NCBI RefSeq assembly: GCF_900091525.1
Contig: NZ_FMCU01000001.1
Coordinates: 434,001-498,000 of the forward strand
Direction of reading: 5' to 3'
Length of the DNA stretch: 64,000 nt
Source: Micromonospora matsumotoense
Lineage (GTDB): Bacteria > Actinomycetota > Actinomycetes > Mycobacteriales > Micromonosporaceae
A model generated the notes under the pieces. It made no database searches. It was not told where the DNA came from and saw nothing but the letters and a program-made list of their open reading frames with translations. Below, piece by piece: positions 1 to 11,801 of this stretch (its first letter is position 1; each line of letters begins with the position of its first letter). The translations under genes and the position numbers were made by a program.

Positions 1-1245
1 CTCGACCTGGTCCCGTTGGACCCGATCGTGCGGCACGTCTTCCCCGGCGGTGGACCCGTCCTCGACTCGTGCGCCGACCCGGACGAGTTCGCCGCCCGGA
101 TCGGCGTCACCCTGGGCGACCGGGCCGCCGCCGACTGGCGGCGGTTGTGGCGACGGGCCGCCCGGGTCTGGACGGCGTCGCACCGCGACATCCTGCGGCG
201 TACCGTCGACTCGCCGCGCGACCTGGCCGCGCTGGCCTGGCGGCTGGGCGACCTGGCCGCCATCGGGCCCGGCCGCACCCTGCGCGGGCTGGGCCGCAGC
301 CACCTGTCCGACCCCCGGCTGCGGATGCTGCTCGACCGGTACGCCACCTACACCGGCGCGGACCCGCGCCGCGCCCCGGCCGCGCTGGTCGCCGTCCCCT
401 ACGCCGAGCTGACCTTCGGTGGCTGGTATCTGCGCGGCGGGCTGGGCACCCTGGCCGACGCGCTGCTGTCGCGCTGCCTGGACCTGGGCGTGACGGTGCG
501 CACCGGGGAGACGGTCACCCGGATCGACGCCGCCGGTGGCCGGGTGCACGGGGTACGCCTCGCCGGGGTCCACGCGCCCGTCCCCGCCGACGTGGTGGTC
601 GCGAACGCCGACGCGCTCACCGTCTACCGGGACCTGCTGCCGCACCCGGGCCGGCTGGCCGCGCTGACCCACCGCAGCCTGGCCGGTTTCGTGCTGCTGC
701 TCGGGGTCCGCGGCGACTCCGGGCTGGCCCACCACAATGTCCTCTTCCCCGGCGACTACGACGCCGAGTTCGACGCCGTCTTCGGTGACCCCGGCCGGGG
801 GGTCCGGGCCCGGCCGGCGACCGACCCGACGGTCTTCGTCACCGTCGCCGACGACCCGACCGCCCGCCCGGCCGGGCACGAGGCGTGGTTCGTGCTGGTC
901 AACGCCGCCCGCCACGGCACCGCCCCGGACGCCGTCGACTGGCGTCGGCCGGGGCTCGCCGACGCGTACGCCGACCGGATCCTCGACGTGCTCGCCGAGC
1001 GGGGGGTCGACGTCCGGGACCGGCTGGTGTTCCGCGAGACCCGTACCCCCGCCGACCTGGACGCCGCGACCGCCGCGCCCGGCGGGTCGATCTACGGCAC
1101 GGCCGGTGGGCTGCTCCGCCCCGCCAACCGGGGTCCGGTGCACGGGTTGTGGCTGGTGGGTGGCTCCAGCCACCCCGGCGGCGGCCTGCCCATGGTCACC
1201 CTGTCCGCCCAGATCGTCGCCGACGAGATCGGCCCCGCCTGGTGA
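1..1245 (+). CDS. Phytoene desaturase / CrtI-family FAD oxidoreductase, 5'-truncated
   Basis: The reading frame is open from the first base, so the N-terminal FAD-binding GxGxxG part lies left of the window and about 414 residues are visible. The TTG at 16 is only an internal codon. The visible part has the family's middle and C-terminal features: a GGWYLRGGLGTLADAL stretch like the substrate-domain GGM/W..L..AL segment, VVVANADA, and a C-terminal GLWLVGGSSHPGGGLPMV block that contacts the flavin. Such enzymes desaturate phytoene or related carotenoids at the membrane. The exact substrate cannot be told from half a protein. A 12-bp hairpin follows the stop. A GGPP-type synthase lies 2.6 kb downstream, which fits a carotenoid role, but other crt genes would have to be outside the window. 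Confidence 0.8.
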   Translation, partial: LDLVPLDPIVRHVFPGGGPVLDSCADPDEFAARIGVTLGDRAAADWRRLWRRAARVWTASHRDILRRTVDSPRDLAALAWRLGDLAAIGPGRTLRGLGRSHLSDPRLRMLLDRYATYTGADPRRAPAALVAVPYAELTFGGWYLRGGLGTLADALLSRCLDLGVTVRTGETVTRIDAAGGRVHGVRLAGVHAPVPADVVVANADALTVYRDLLPHPGRLAALTHRSLAGFVLLLGVRGDSGLAHHNVLFPGDYDAEFDAVFGDPGRGVRARPATDPTVFVTVADDPTARPAGHEAWFVLVNAARHGTAPDAVDWRRPGLADAYADRILDVLAERGVDVRDRLVFRETRTPADLDAATAAPGGSIYGTAGGLLRPANRGPVHGLWLVGGSSHPGGGLPMVTLSAQIVADEIGPAW

Positions 1246-1252
1246 CGCCCCC

Positions 1253-1279
1253 GCCCGCAGCCCCACCGGGGCTGCGGGC
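1253..1279. terminator. Hairpin between convergent crtI-like and CDP-alcohol transferase genes
   Basis: Perfect 12-bp inverted repeat (1253-1264 and 1268-1279) with a 3-nt loop, 7 bases after the crtI-like stop and 130 bases before the end of the opposing gene. No T tract follows, as is usual in high-GC actinomycetes. Probably a terminator. Confidence 0.55.
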
Positions 1280-1411
1280 CGGGGCTGCAGGCCGGGCACG
1301 GCGCTACGGGGGCGAAAGAGGGGTATCCGACGCTGGGGATACCGCTACCTGGCCGATCTTGAGTCGATCATCGCCGGCCGCGCCGCCGACCGGGCGTCAG
1401 CGGGCAGACCG

Positions 1412-2101
1412 TCAGCCGGCGTCGACGAGGGCGCGGCGGACGGTGGAGAGGAGCTGGCCCAGGCCGAAGCCGGCCAGCAGCACCCAGACGGCGGTGGCCA
1501 TGGTGATGGTGCCGGCGGCCAGGTCGAGGTCGATCAGCCCGGTCAGCCCGGCCAGCAGCAGCCCGACCAGGGCGACGCAGACCCGGGTGGGCCGCTCCCC
1601 CACGGTGACCGCGCCGATCTCCCGCATCCCGGCGGCGACCGCGCGGGCCCGGACGTACTCGTGCAGCCAGGACAGCGCGCCGGCCGCGACCACCAGCGCA
1701 CCGGGCGCTCCGACCAGCCAGAACGCCGCCAGCCAGGCGATCTCACCGAGCCGGTCGGCGACCGAGTCGTAGACGTAGCCGAGCCGGGTGGTCCGGCCGG
1801 TGGCGACCGCGACCGCCCCGTCGACGCTGTCGGCGACCGAGGCCAACAGCACGAACAGCGCGCCGACGATCGGCCCCTGGACCGACCGGACGCTGAACAG
1901 CGGCACGCACAGGCAGAGCAGCACCCCGGCGACGGTCACCGCGGTCGGGGTCACCCGCAGCCGGCCCAGCACATAACCGACGTGGTACGCGAAGCGCAGC
2001 CAGGCCCGGACCACCGGCGCCGCGACCCGGGGGTCGAAGCCGCCGTGCAACCGCGCCCACGCGGTCGCGTACTCGTCCCATTTCAGCTGTGTGCCCACCA
2101 T
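1412..2101 (-). CDS. CDP-alcohol phosphatidyltransferase family membrane protein
   Basis: 229 residues starting with ATG. The family joins a CDP-linked lipid to an alcohol (inositol, glycerol, serine) inside the membrane. The signature DxxDGxxA...G...D...D is visible in DSVDGAVA...GYVYDSVAD, with the acidic residues that bind two metals. The usual Arg after DGxxA is replaced by Val here, which is a deviation from the consensus. Several hydrophobic segments are present (for example VTVAGVLLCLCVPLF, ALVGLLLAGLTGLIDLDL). The alcohol acceptor is unknown. Its promoter would lie in the short gap before metF, which runs the same way 44 bases upstream, so the two may be cotranscribed. The gene converges with the crtI-like gene. 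Confidence 0.85.
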   Translation of the reverse strand: MVGTQLKWDEYATAWARLHGGFDPRVAAPVVRAWLRFAYHVGYVLGRLRVTPTAVTVAGVLLCLCVPLFSVRSVQGPIVGALFVLLASVADSVDGAVAVATGRTTRLGYVYDSVADRLGEIAWLAAFWLVGAPGALVVAAGALSWLHEYVRARAVAAGMREIGAVTVGERPTRVCVALVGLLLAGLTGLIDLDLAAGTITMATAVWVLLAGFGLGQLLSTVRRALVDAG

Positions 2102-2145
2102 CGGTCAACCGTCGCGGCGCGGTCGAGGTGTCGGGGTCGACGCGT

Positions 2146-3063
2146 TCACACCCGGGCGTCGGCCCGCAGGCTGCGCCACACCTCCCGGGTCGCGGGCGAA
2201 CGGTTGAGGGTGATGAAGTGGATGCCGGGCACCCCCTCGTCGAGCAGCCGGGCACACATCTTGCTGGCCTGGTCGATGCCGAGCCGACGGACCGCCTCCG
2301 GGTCGTCGGCGACCCGGTCGAACCGCTCGGCCAGCGCGGGCGGGAAGGGCGCGCCGGACAACTGCACCGAGCGTTCGATGGTGCCGATCTGGGTCACCGG
2401 CATCACCCCGGCCAGGATCGGCGTGTCACAGCCGGCCGCCGCCACCCGGTCGCGCAGCCGCAGGTAGTCGTCGGCGTCGAAGAACATCTGGGTGATGGCG
2501 AACTCCGCGCCGGCCCGACACTTGCGGACGAAGTGCGCGGTGTCGCTGTCCACGTCGACCGAGCGGGGATGCTTGTACGGGAATGCGGCCACCCCGACGC
2601 TGAAGTCACCGGCCTCGCGCACCAGCCGGACCAGGTCCTCGGCGTAGTCGACGCCCTCCGGATGACGGATCCACTCGCCGCCCGGGTCACCGGGCGGGTC
2701 ACCGCGTACGGCGAGCACGTTGCGGACGCCGACGCCGGCCAGCCGCCCGATCACGTTGCGCAACTCGGCGACGGAGTGGTTGACGGCGGTCAGGTGCGCC
2801 ATCGGCAGCAGCGTGGTCTCGGTCGCGATCCGTTCGGTCACCGCGACGGTGGTGTCCCGGGTCGAGCCGCCGGCCCCGTAGGTGATCGACACGAACGACG
2901 GGCGCAACGACTCCAGCTCGCGGATGGCCTGCCAGAGCAGCCGCTCACCCTGTGCCGTCTTGGGCGGGAAGAACTCGAATGAGAACGTCGGCTGGCGGTC
3001 GCGGATCAGCTCCCCGATCGCCGGCTGGGGATTGGGAAGGACGGAGGGAAGACCGAGCGCCAC
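2146..3063 (-). CDS. metF: Methylenetetrahydrofolate reductase
   Basis: 305 residues with a GTG start, the usual length for bacterial MetF. It reduces 5,10-methylene-THF to 5-methyl-THF with an FAD cofactor, feeding methionine synthesis. Visible family blocks: FSFEFFPPKT at the N-terminus (with the catalytic Glu), VSITYGAGGSTRDTT, HLTAVNHS, NVLAVRGDPP, and FAITQMFFDADDYLRLRD. It sits next to an isoprenoid gene and a kinase locus, matching the Rv2172c-Rv2176 order I recall from mycobacteria. Transcription probably continues into the CDP-alcohol transferase gene. Confidence 0.95.
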   Translation of the reverse strand: MALGLPSVLPNPQPAIGELIRDRQPTFSFEFFPPKTAQGERLLWQAIRELESLRPSFVSITYGAGGSTRDTTVAVTERIATETTLLPMAHLTAVNHSVAELRNVIGRLAGVGVRNVLAVRGDPPGDPGGEWIRHPEGVDYAEDLVRLVREAGDFSVGVAAFPYKHPRSVDVDSDTAHFVRKCRAGAEFAITQMFFDADDYLRLRDRVAAAGCDTPILAGVMPVTQIGTIERSVQLSGAPFPPALAERFDRVADDPEAVRRLGIDQASKMCARLLDEGVPGIHFITLNRSPATREVWRSLRADARV

Positions 3064-3315
3064 GAGACGACTCTAGCGGGCGTCGCCGCCCGACCCCACG
3101 CACTTCCCACCAGAGCATCGACATCCACCGAAACCCGGCCGACCAGCCCCATGGCAAACGTCGTACCCCGGGGGTAGAACGAACGGGCGCGGGTGGCGTC
3201 GGTCGGGGCCGATGCCCGGGGTCACGCGCGGGGGTCGGCCGCAGTGACCGGCGGCACGTCGGCCGCCCTGCGGGGCGGGTGGGCGGAGCCGCGTCGACAT
3301 CCCGCCGGAGGACCG

Positions 3316-3858
3316 ATGGCCCCGCCCGACCCGAGCCTGCTCGGGCCGCTGATCAGGCAACTGCGGCTGGCCCGTGGGTGGAGCCAGCAGCGGCTCGCCG
3401 ACGAACTGTGCGCTGCCGCCGGCACACCCACGCTGACCCGGCACGAGGTGTCCCGGTGGGAGCGGGCGGTACGGGTGCCGGGCGACCGCTGGCGGCGGCA
3501 GCTCGCCGTCGTCCTCGACGCCCCGATCGGGTCGCTGGCCGACCGGCCGACCCGCGTCCGACGGGCCGACCCGACCCGACGGACCGACCCCACCCGACGG
3601 GCCGCCCAGAAGCCGACCCGGGCCAGCAACGCCGCACCGGACCGATGGGTCGAGCCGGGTCCGGGCAGGCCGACACCGGAGCGACGCCGGACCGGGCCGA
3701 TGTCGGGCAACGGGCCGATGTCGGGCAACGGGCCGATGTCGGGCAACGGGCCGTCCCGTCCGGCGGGACGGCCCGGCCGCCGGTCGGGCGAGGTCGGGGC
3801 GGCGACCGGGATGACGCGCCGAGCCGCTGGTGAGGCGGCGGCGGTGGCGACCGGCTAG
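3316..3858 (+). CDS. XRE-type helix-turn-helix protein with repetitive tail
   Basis: 180 residues from the ATG at 3316, chosen because GGAGGA lies 4 bases upstream; the frame is open further left but without such a site. Residues about 10-70 form a Cro/C1-type DNA-binding domain: LIRQLRLARGWSQQRLADEL followed by TRHEVSRWERAVRVP. The rest is low-complexity Arg/Pro/Asp sequence with a threefold MSGNGP hexapeptide encoded by an exact 18-bp tandem repeat. The stop is 9 bases before the polyprenyl synthase GTG, so the two are probably one transcript and it may regulate that operon. Target unknown. Only the HTH is supported by homology; the tail may be non-conserved. Confidence 0.65.
   Translation: MAPPDPSLLGPLIRQLRLARGWSQQRLADELCAAAGTPTLTRHEVSRWERAVRVPGDRWRRQLAVVLDAPIGSLADRPTRVRRADPTRRTDPTRRAAQKPTRASNAAPDRWVEPGPGRPTPERRRTGPMSGNGPMSGNGPMSGNGPSRPAGRPGRRSGEVGAATGMTRRAAGEAAAVATG
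3699..3752. repeat. Three 18-bp tandem repeats inside the HTH gene
   Basis: Three consecutive copies of GGGCCGATGTCGGGCAAC, in frame, giving (G)PMSGNG repeats in the tail of the HTH protein. Confidence 0.85.
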
Positions 3859-3867
3859 CGTCGTGGC

Positions 3868-4950
3868 GTGACCCACGCTGCTCCCGTCTCCCCTGTCGAC
3901 CGTGCCGGCCTGCGGCAGCGCGTCGACAAGGCGCTGACCGAGTTCCTGTGCGGCCGGCGCAGCTGGATGGCCGGCATCGACGACGCTCTGACACCGGTCG
4001 CCGAGGCGATCGAGGGGTTCGTGCTCGGTGGCGGCAAGCGGCTGCGTCCGGCCTTCGCGTACTGGGGATTCCGGGGCGCCGGAGGGGTGGACGCCGACCA
4101 GGTGGTGACCGCCCTGGCGGCACTGGAGTTCTTCCAGGCCAGCGCGCTGATCCACGACGACCTGATGGACCGGTCGGACACCCGGCGCGGTGAGCCGGCG
4201 GTGCATCGACGGTTCGCCACCCGACACCGGGCGTCCGGTTGGCACGGTGATCCGGACGGCTTCGGCGACGCGGCGGCGATCCTGCTCGGTGACCTCTGCC
4301 TGGTCTGGTCCGACGAGCTGCTGCACTCCGCCGGGCTCGACCCGCACACGGTGGCCCGGGCCCGGCCGGTCTTCGACGAGATGCGCGGCGAGGTCACCGT
4401 CGGGCAGTACCTCGACGTGCTGACCCAGGCCACCGGGGAGGTCTCGCTGGAACGGGCCGGCAAGGTGGCCCGGTACAAGTCGGCCAAGTACACCGTCGAG
4501 CGGCCGTTGCTGCTCGGTGGCGCGCTCGCCGACGCGTCGGCCGACGTGTGCACCGCCTACTCGGCGTACGGGTTGCCGCTCGGTGAGGCGTTCCAGCTCC
4601 GCGACGACGTGCTGGGGGTGTTCGGCGACCCGGCACAGACCGGTAAGCCGGCCGGGGACGATCTGCGCGAGGGCAAACGCACCTACCTGGTGGCGGCGGC
4701 GGTGGAGGCCGCTGACGAGGCCGGCCGGGACCTGCTGCTCGGCCGGCTCGGCGATCCGGACCTGGACGAGGACGGGGTGGCCCGGCTCCGCGAGCTGATC
4801 AGCGGCACCGGCGCGTTGGCCCGGACCGAGCAGCGCATCGTCACCCTGACCGACACCGCCCTGGCCGCCCTGGCCGGCGTCGACCTCGACACCGAGGCCC
4901 GCCAGGCCCTGGTGGACCTGGCCATCGCCGCCACCCGCCGCGCCGACTGA
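3868..4950 (+). CDS. Polyprenyl (geranylgeranyl-type) diphosphate synthase
   Basis: 360 residues, GTG start 9 bases after the HTH gene. It condenses isopentenyl diphosphate with allylic diphosphates. Motifs in order: GGGKRLRP (IPP binding), first aspartate-rich motif IHDDLMDRSDTRRG, KSAKYT, and second aspartate-rich motif FQLRDDVLGVFGD followed by GKPAGDDLREGKRT. The residues 4 and 5 before the first motif are small (Ala, Ser), which in this family permits products of C20 or longer. It corresponds by position to IdsA2 (Rv2173) as I recall it. The crtI-like gene nearby suggests that GGPP for carotenoids is one fate; menaquinone or other lipids are alternatives. Confidence 0.93.
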   Translation: MTHAAPVSPVDRAGLRQRVDKALTEFLCGRRSWMAGIDDALTPVAEAIEGFVLGGGKRLRPAFAYWGFRGAGGVDADQVVTALAALEFFQASALIHDDLMDRSDTRRGEPAVHRRFATRHRASGWHGDPDGFGDAAAILLGDLCLVWSDELLHSAGLDPHTVARARPVFDEMRGEVTVGQYLDVLTQATGEVSLERAGKVARYKSAKYTVERPLLLGGALADASADVCTAYSAYGLPLGEAFQLRDDVLGVFGDPAQTGKPAGDDLREGKRTYLVAAAVEAADEAGRDLLLGRLGDPDLDEDGVARLRELISGTGALARTEQRIVTLTDTALAALAGVDLDTEARQALVDLAIAATRRAD

Positions 4951-5036
4951 CCCCTCCCCACGCCCACCGCACCACCCACGCTGAACGCGCCCCCCGCACC
5001 GAACCACCCCGCACCGGACCACCCGCGCCGGACCAC

Positions 5037-5118
5037 GTTGATCAAGAGGTTTCGGTCACGAATGCCTCGGCAGATGACCCAAACCTCTTGATCAACTGAC
5101 CTAAACCTCTTGATCAAC
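5037..5118. repeat. Three-arm hairpin repeat (GTTGATCAAGAGGTTT family)
   Basis: A 22-base arm (5037-5058) is followed after 16 bases by its inverted copy (5075-5096, one mismatch) and at once by a second inverted copy (5097-5118). The arm consensus is GTTGATCAAGAGGTTTNNGTCA. It lies between two convergent genes and is strikingly A+T-rich for this genome. A sister element occurs at 8572-8638, also in a convergent gap. It may serve as a bidirectional terminator, but the sequence conservation between sites points to a dispersed repeat family. Confidence 0.85.
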
Positions 5119-5141
5119 CTGGGGAGAGGGGAGAAGCGGGG

Positions 5142-5531
5142 TCAGAAGCCGAGGGCTTGGGCGCGGCGCTTCACCTCGCGGGCGTGGTCGCCGCCGAGGG
5201 TGACCGCGCCCGTGCCACCGGAGAGGGTGTCGTCGGGCTCGTAGAGCCAGCGCAGCACGGCCTCGTCGTCGTAGCCGGCGTCGGCGAGCAGGTTGAGCAC
5301 ACCGGGCAGGTGCTTGAGCACCGTCGCGTTGGCCACCAGATCGGCGGGGATCCGGCGGATGCCGTCCCGGCGGACGGCGATCAGCTCGCGGTCCCGGATC
5401 ATCTGGTGGACCTTGCTGATCGACAGGTCGAGCCGCTCGGCCACGTCGGGGAGGCTCAGCCAGTCGGCCGGGTCGCGGGGGCCGCCGAGGTCGCTTCCGG
5501 TGGACTGGTCGGCGGGTACGGAATCGGTCAC
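5142..5531 (-). CDS. Rv2175c-like winged HTH DNA-binding protein
   Basis: 129 residues from the GTG at 5531; the open frame continues upstream but without conserved sequence. The core begins WLSLPDVAERLDLSISKVHQMI, a helix-turn-helix, then RDRELIAVRRDGIRRIPADL (wing) and a C-terminal segment LADAGYDDEAVLRWLYEPDDTL. This matches the Rv2175c family, which in M. tuberculosis is a substrate of the adjacent kinase PknL. Here too it is divergent from a PknL-like kinase gene 143 bases away, so it may be a regulator phosphorylated by that kinase. Its targets are unknown. Confidence 0.85.
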   Translation of the reverse strand: MTDSVPADQSTGSDLGGPRDPADWLSLPDVAERLDLSISKVHQMIRDRELIAVRRDGIRRIPADLVANATVLKHLPGVLNLLADAGYDDEAVLRWLYEPDDTLSGGTGAVTLGGDHAREVKRRAQALGF

Positions 5532-5636
5532 CGGACCACCCTGCCACGTCGCCCCGCCGCACGTGCAGCGGCACCCCGTCGTGCCTGGGTGAGCGCGGCG
5601 GGACGGACCGGTGCGGACCCCGGCTGTAGCATCCTG

Positions 5637-5666
5637 TTCAACCTTCACCCTCAGGACACATAGACT
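5637..5666 (+). promoter_or_regulatory. Possible promoter of a leaderless pknL-like transcript
   Basis: TAGACT (5661-5666) is spaced 18 bases from TTCAAC (5637-5642) and ends 8 bases before the kinase ATG, which has no Shine-Dalgarno sequence. This layout suits transcription starting at or near the start codon. By inspection only. Confidence 0.35.
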
Positions 5667-5674
5667 CCCTGCCG

Positions 5675-7663
5675 ATGGACATTCAGGTCGCCGACACGTT
5701 GCTGGGCTCGCTGCTCGACGGGCGCTACCGCATCCGCGGTCGCGTGGCCCGTGGTGGCATGGCGACCGTGTACACCGCCACCGACGAGCGCCTGGAGCGT
5801 ACCGTCGCGGTGAAGATCATTCACCCGTCCCAGGCCGCCGAGGCGCGATCCCGGCTGGCGGGCTTTCCGGACCGGTTCACCGACGAGGCCAAGGCCATCG
5901 CCCGGCTGACCCACCCCAACGTGGTCGCCGTCTATGACCAGGGCACCCACCAGGGGCTGCCCTACCTGGTGATGGAGTACGTCCGGGGTCGCACCCTGCG
6001 CGAGGTGCTCGCCGAACGCCACCGGCTGAACCCCGACGAGGCGCTGGCGATCATGGAGCAGATGCTCGCCGCGATCGCCGCCGCGCACCGGGCCGGGCTG
6101 GTCCACCGTGACGTCAAGCCGGAGAACGTGCTGGTCGCCGAGGCACCCACCGGCGGGGTCGCCAACCTGGTCGACAGCGTGGTCAAGGTCGCCGACTTCG
6201 GCCTGGCCCGCGCCGTGGAGGCCAGCGCCGAGGAGGGCGACGGCAACCAGCTGATGGCAACCGTCGCGTACGTGGCACCGGAGCTGGTCACCGACGGGCG
6301 GGCCGACACCCGTACCGACGTCTACTCGGCCGGCATCGTGCTGTTCGAGATGCTCACCGGCCGGGTGCCGTACGACGGGGACCGCCCGGTCGACGTGGCC
6401 TGGCAGCACGTCGACCGGGACGTCCCGGCCCCGTCGATCCTGGTGCCGGGCCTGCCCCGGGTGCTCGACGAGCTGGTCGCCCGGGCGACCCGACGGGACC
6501 CGGGTGCCCGCCCGGCCGACGCGGGCGCCCTGTTGGCCGAGGTGCAGGTGGCCCGGGACGACCTGGGCAACCCGAACGCGCATACCGCCGTGCTGGGCCG
6601 GGTGGCCGAGGATCTGCCGGCGGTGGCCCAGCCCACGATGGTGGTCGCGGCGGTCACCCCGGTGACCCGGCCGACCTGGGCCCGGCTGCCCGAGCCGGCC
6701 ACCCCGCAGCAACGCCCGCACCGACGCCGGGCCGCCGAGAGCACCGGCCTGGGGTCCCGCCTGGCGGAGCTGCGTACCCGGGTGATGGGCAGCCCGCGCG
6801 GCCGGCTGTCGGTGGCGGCGGCCGTGGTGGTGGTCGGCCTGCTCGCCGCGATGGGTGGCTGGTGGGTGGGGGTGGGCCGCTACACGGTCGCTCCGCAACT
6901 GGTGAACCTCAGCCGGGCCGACGCGCAGGCCCAGGCGGACCGGGCGGGGTTCCGCCTCACCTTCGCCGCGCCGCGCTACGACGAGAAGATCCCCCGCGAC
7001 GGTGTCGTCGCCCAGGACCCCGGCTCGGCCGCCAAGATCCTCAAGGGCGGCACCATCACGTTGACCCTCTCCCTCGGCCCGGAGCGGTTCCCGCTGCCGG
7101 ACGTGGTCGGCAAGGAGTTCGACCTGGCCGAGGCCGACCTGACCGGCGCGAAGCTGGTGGTCGCCAAGGGCAGTCCCCGCTATGACGACAACCTGCCGGC
7201 CGGGGTGGTGGTGGACACCAACCCCAAGGTGGGCACCGAGGTCAAACCGGGCACCAAGGTGACCGTCATCCTGAGCCGGGGCCGGGCCCCGATCACGGTG
7301 CCCGACCTGGTCGGCAAGAGCCTCAACGACGCCCGCAGCGCCCTGTCCCGGCTCGGGCTGGTGCCGGTCGAGACCTACAAGGACTCCGACAAGCCGCGCG
7401 ACGAGGTGCTCGGGCAGAGCCCGGCCGACGGCGCGGGCGTGGAGAAGGGCACCAAGGTCAAGCTGGACGTCAGCAAGGGCCCACCGCAGGTGGCCGTCCC
7501 CCGGGTGGTCGACCTGCCCTGCCAACAGGCCAAACAGCAACTGGAGGGGGCCGGGTTCACGGTGAACGTCCAGTTCAACCCCAACGGCATCGTCCGGTTC
7601 CAGAACCCGGGTGAGAACTCCCAGGTGCCGCCGGGCACCCCGGTCACCCTGGGCTGCCTGTGA
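5675..7663 (+). CDS. pknL: PASTA-domain serine/threonine protein kinase (PknL-like)
   Basis: 662 residues, ATG start. The cytoplasmic kinase domain covers about 12-280: glycine loop GRVARGGMATVYTA, VAVKII lysine, catalytic HRDVKPENVL, DFGLA metal motif, and a T-rich activation segment before YVAPEL. A basic Arg/Pro linker leads to one membrane helix near 379-398. Four extracellular PASTA repeats follow at about 402-469, 470-537, 538-604 and 605-662; such repeats sense cell-wall precursors. The kinase probably links wall state to growth, with the divergent HTH protein as a likely substrate by analogy with PknL/Rv2175c. Its stop overlaps the GTG of the endonuclease IV gene, so they are cotranscribed. 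M. tuberculosis PknL itself lacks such a PASTA array, as I recall, so the match is of locus rather than architecture. Confidence 0.93.
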   Translation: MDIQVADTLLGSLLDGRYRIRGRVARGGMATVYTATDERLERTVAVKIIHPSQAAEARSRLAGFPDRFTDEAKAIARLTHPNVVAVYDQGTHQGLPYLVMEYVRGRTLREVLAERHRLNPDEALAIMEQMLAAIAAAHRAGLVHRDVKPENVLVAEAPTGGVANLVDSVVKVADFGLARAVEASAEEGDGNQLMATVAYVAPELVTDGRADTRTDVYSAGIVLFEMLTGRVPYDGDRPVDVAWQHVDRDVPAPSILVPGLPRVLDELVARATRRDPGARPADAGALLAEVQVARDDLGNPNAHTAVLGRVAEDLPAVAQPTMVVAAVTPVTRPTWARLPEPATPQQRPHRRRAAESTGLGSRLAELRTRVMGSPRGRLSVAAAVVVVGLLAAMGGWWVGVGRYTVAPQLVNLSRADAQAQADRAGFRLTFAAPRYDEKIPRDGVVAQDPGSAAKILKGGTITLTLSLGPERFPLPDVVGKEFDLAEADLTGAKLVVAKGSPRYDDNLPAGVVVDTNPKVGTEVKPGTKVTVILSRGRAPITVPDLVGKSLNDARSALSRLGLVPVETYKDSDKPRDEVLGQSPADGAGVEKGTKVKLDVSKGPPQVAVPRVVDLPCQQAKQQLEGAGFTVNVQFNPNGIVRFQNPGENSQVPPGTPVTLGCL

Positions 7664-8520
7664 GCACCCGCCGACCGGTCGGCTCGCACACGCCCACCTC
7701 TGGTGGGCTGGCCAGGGCGGCCCTGCCGTACGTGGACGCGACCGGCTCCCAGGTGGTGCAGGTCTACGTCGCCAACTCGCGCGGCTGGGCGCTGCCGGCC
7801 GGCGACCCGGCCCAGGACGCGCTCTTCGCCGACGGCTGCGCCACCCGTGGCGTACCGGTCTACATCCACGCGTCGCTGCTGGTGAACCTCGGTTCGCCCA
7901 CCCCGGCGACGGTGGAGAAGTCGACGCAGACGCTGGCGCACGCGCTGCGCCGGGGGCGGGCGATCGGGGCCCGCGGCGTGGTGTTCCACGCCGGCAGCGC
8001 CGTCGACGCCGGTTACGCCGAGACCGCCCTGCGGCAGGTACGCGAGTCACTGCTGCCGCTGCTCGACGAGACCACGGCCAGCGGCGGTCCGCTGCTGCTG
8101 GTGGAGCCGAGCGCCGGTGGCGGCCGGTCGTTGGCCTCCCGGGTCGAGCACCTCGGCCCCTACCTGGACGCGGTCGACCGGCACCCGGGGCTGGGGGTCT
8201 GCTTCGACACCTGCCACGCCTGGGCGGCCGGGCACGACCTGGCCGCCGAGGGTGGCATGACCGCCACCCTGGACACCCTGGTCGCCACGGTCGGGGCGGA
8301 CCGGCTGAAGCTGATCCACGCCAACGACTCCAAGGACCTGTGCGGCTCCACCCGGGACCGGCACGAGAACATCGGCAAGGGCAGCATCGGTGAGCCGGCC
8401 TTCGCCGAGTTGATGGCCCACCCGGCGACCGCCGGCATCCCCGTCGTGGTGGAGACCCCGTCGGACAGACACGAGGGCCACGCCACCGACATAGCCACCC
8501 TCACCCGCCTCCACCCCTAA
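7660..8520 (+). CDS. nfo: Endonuclease IV (AP endonuclease)
   Basis: 286 residues, GTG start overlapping the kinase stop (GTGA). A TIM-barrel enzyme that incises DNA at abasic sites. Family blocks seen: VGSHTPTSGGLARAA at the N-terminus, VYIHASLLVNLGSP, FHAGSAV, LLLVEPSAGG (metal Glu), VCFDTCHAWAAGHD (metal Asp and His), LIHANDSKDLCGSTRDRHENIGKGSIG, and VVVETPS near the C-terminus. These supply the His, Glu and Asp ligands of the trinuclear zinc site. Length is normal. The stop is followed by a hairpin repeat in the convergent gap. Confidence 0.92.
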   Translation: MSTRRPVGSHTPTSGGLARAALPYVDATGSQVVQVYVANSRGWALPAGDPAQDALFADGCATRGVPVYIHASLLVNLGSPTPATVEKSTQTLAHALRRGRAIGARGVVFHAGSAVDAGYAETALRQVRESLLPLLDETTASGGPLLLVEPSAGGGRSLASRVEHLGPYLDAVDRHPGLGVCFDTCHAWAAGHDLAAEGGMTATLDTLVATVGADRLKLIHANDSKDLCGSTRDRHENIGKGSIGEPAFAELMAHPATAGIPVVVETPSDRHEGHATDIATLTRLHP

Positions 8521-8571
8521 CCCCACCCCACCCCACCCGCCCGCACGCACGCCCTCCCCCGCCCGACGCCT

Positions 8572-8638
8572 CCGGTGATCAAGAGGTTTACGTCAACTTT
8601 GATCTTCAGGCTGACGTAAACCTCTTGATCAACACCGG
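8572..8638. repeat. Hairpin repeat (GATCAAGAGGTTTACGTCA family) in convergent gap
   Basis: Perfect 19-bp arms GATCAAGAGGTTTACGTCA at 8577-8595 and its complement at 8612-8630 with a 16-base loop. An outer CCGGT/ACCGG pair (8572-8576, 8634-8638) extends the stem past a 3-base bulge. It shares its core with the element at 5037-5118. It lies between the convergent nfo and threonine aldolase genes and probably also ends transcription. Confidence 0.85.
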
Positions 8639-8691
8639 AAGGCGCGGGTGGTGCGGGGCGGCATGAGGAGGGGAGGGGTGGGGTTAGGGGG

Positions 8692-11801
<3,110 letters not shown>

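Noticed and set aside
737..2467. 576-residue plus-strand open frame across crtI, the CDP-alcohol transferase and metF
   Set aside because: It is a shadow of real genes; amino-acid composition is Pro/Thr/Arg/Gly-biased and no domain is present.
1..8520. A carotenoid or terpenoid biosynthetic cluster
   Set aside because: Only a partial desaturase and a prenyl synthase are seen with housekeeping genes between; other crt genes are not in the window.
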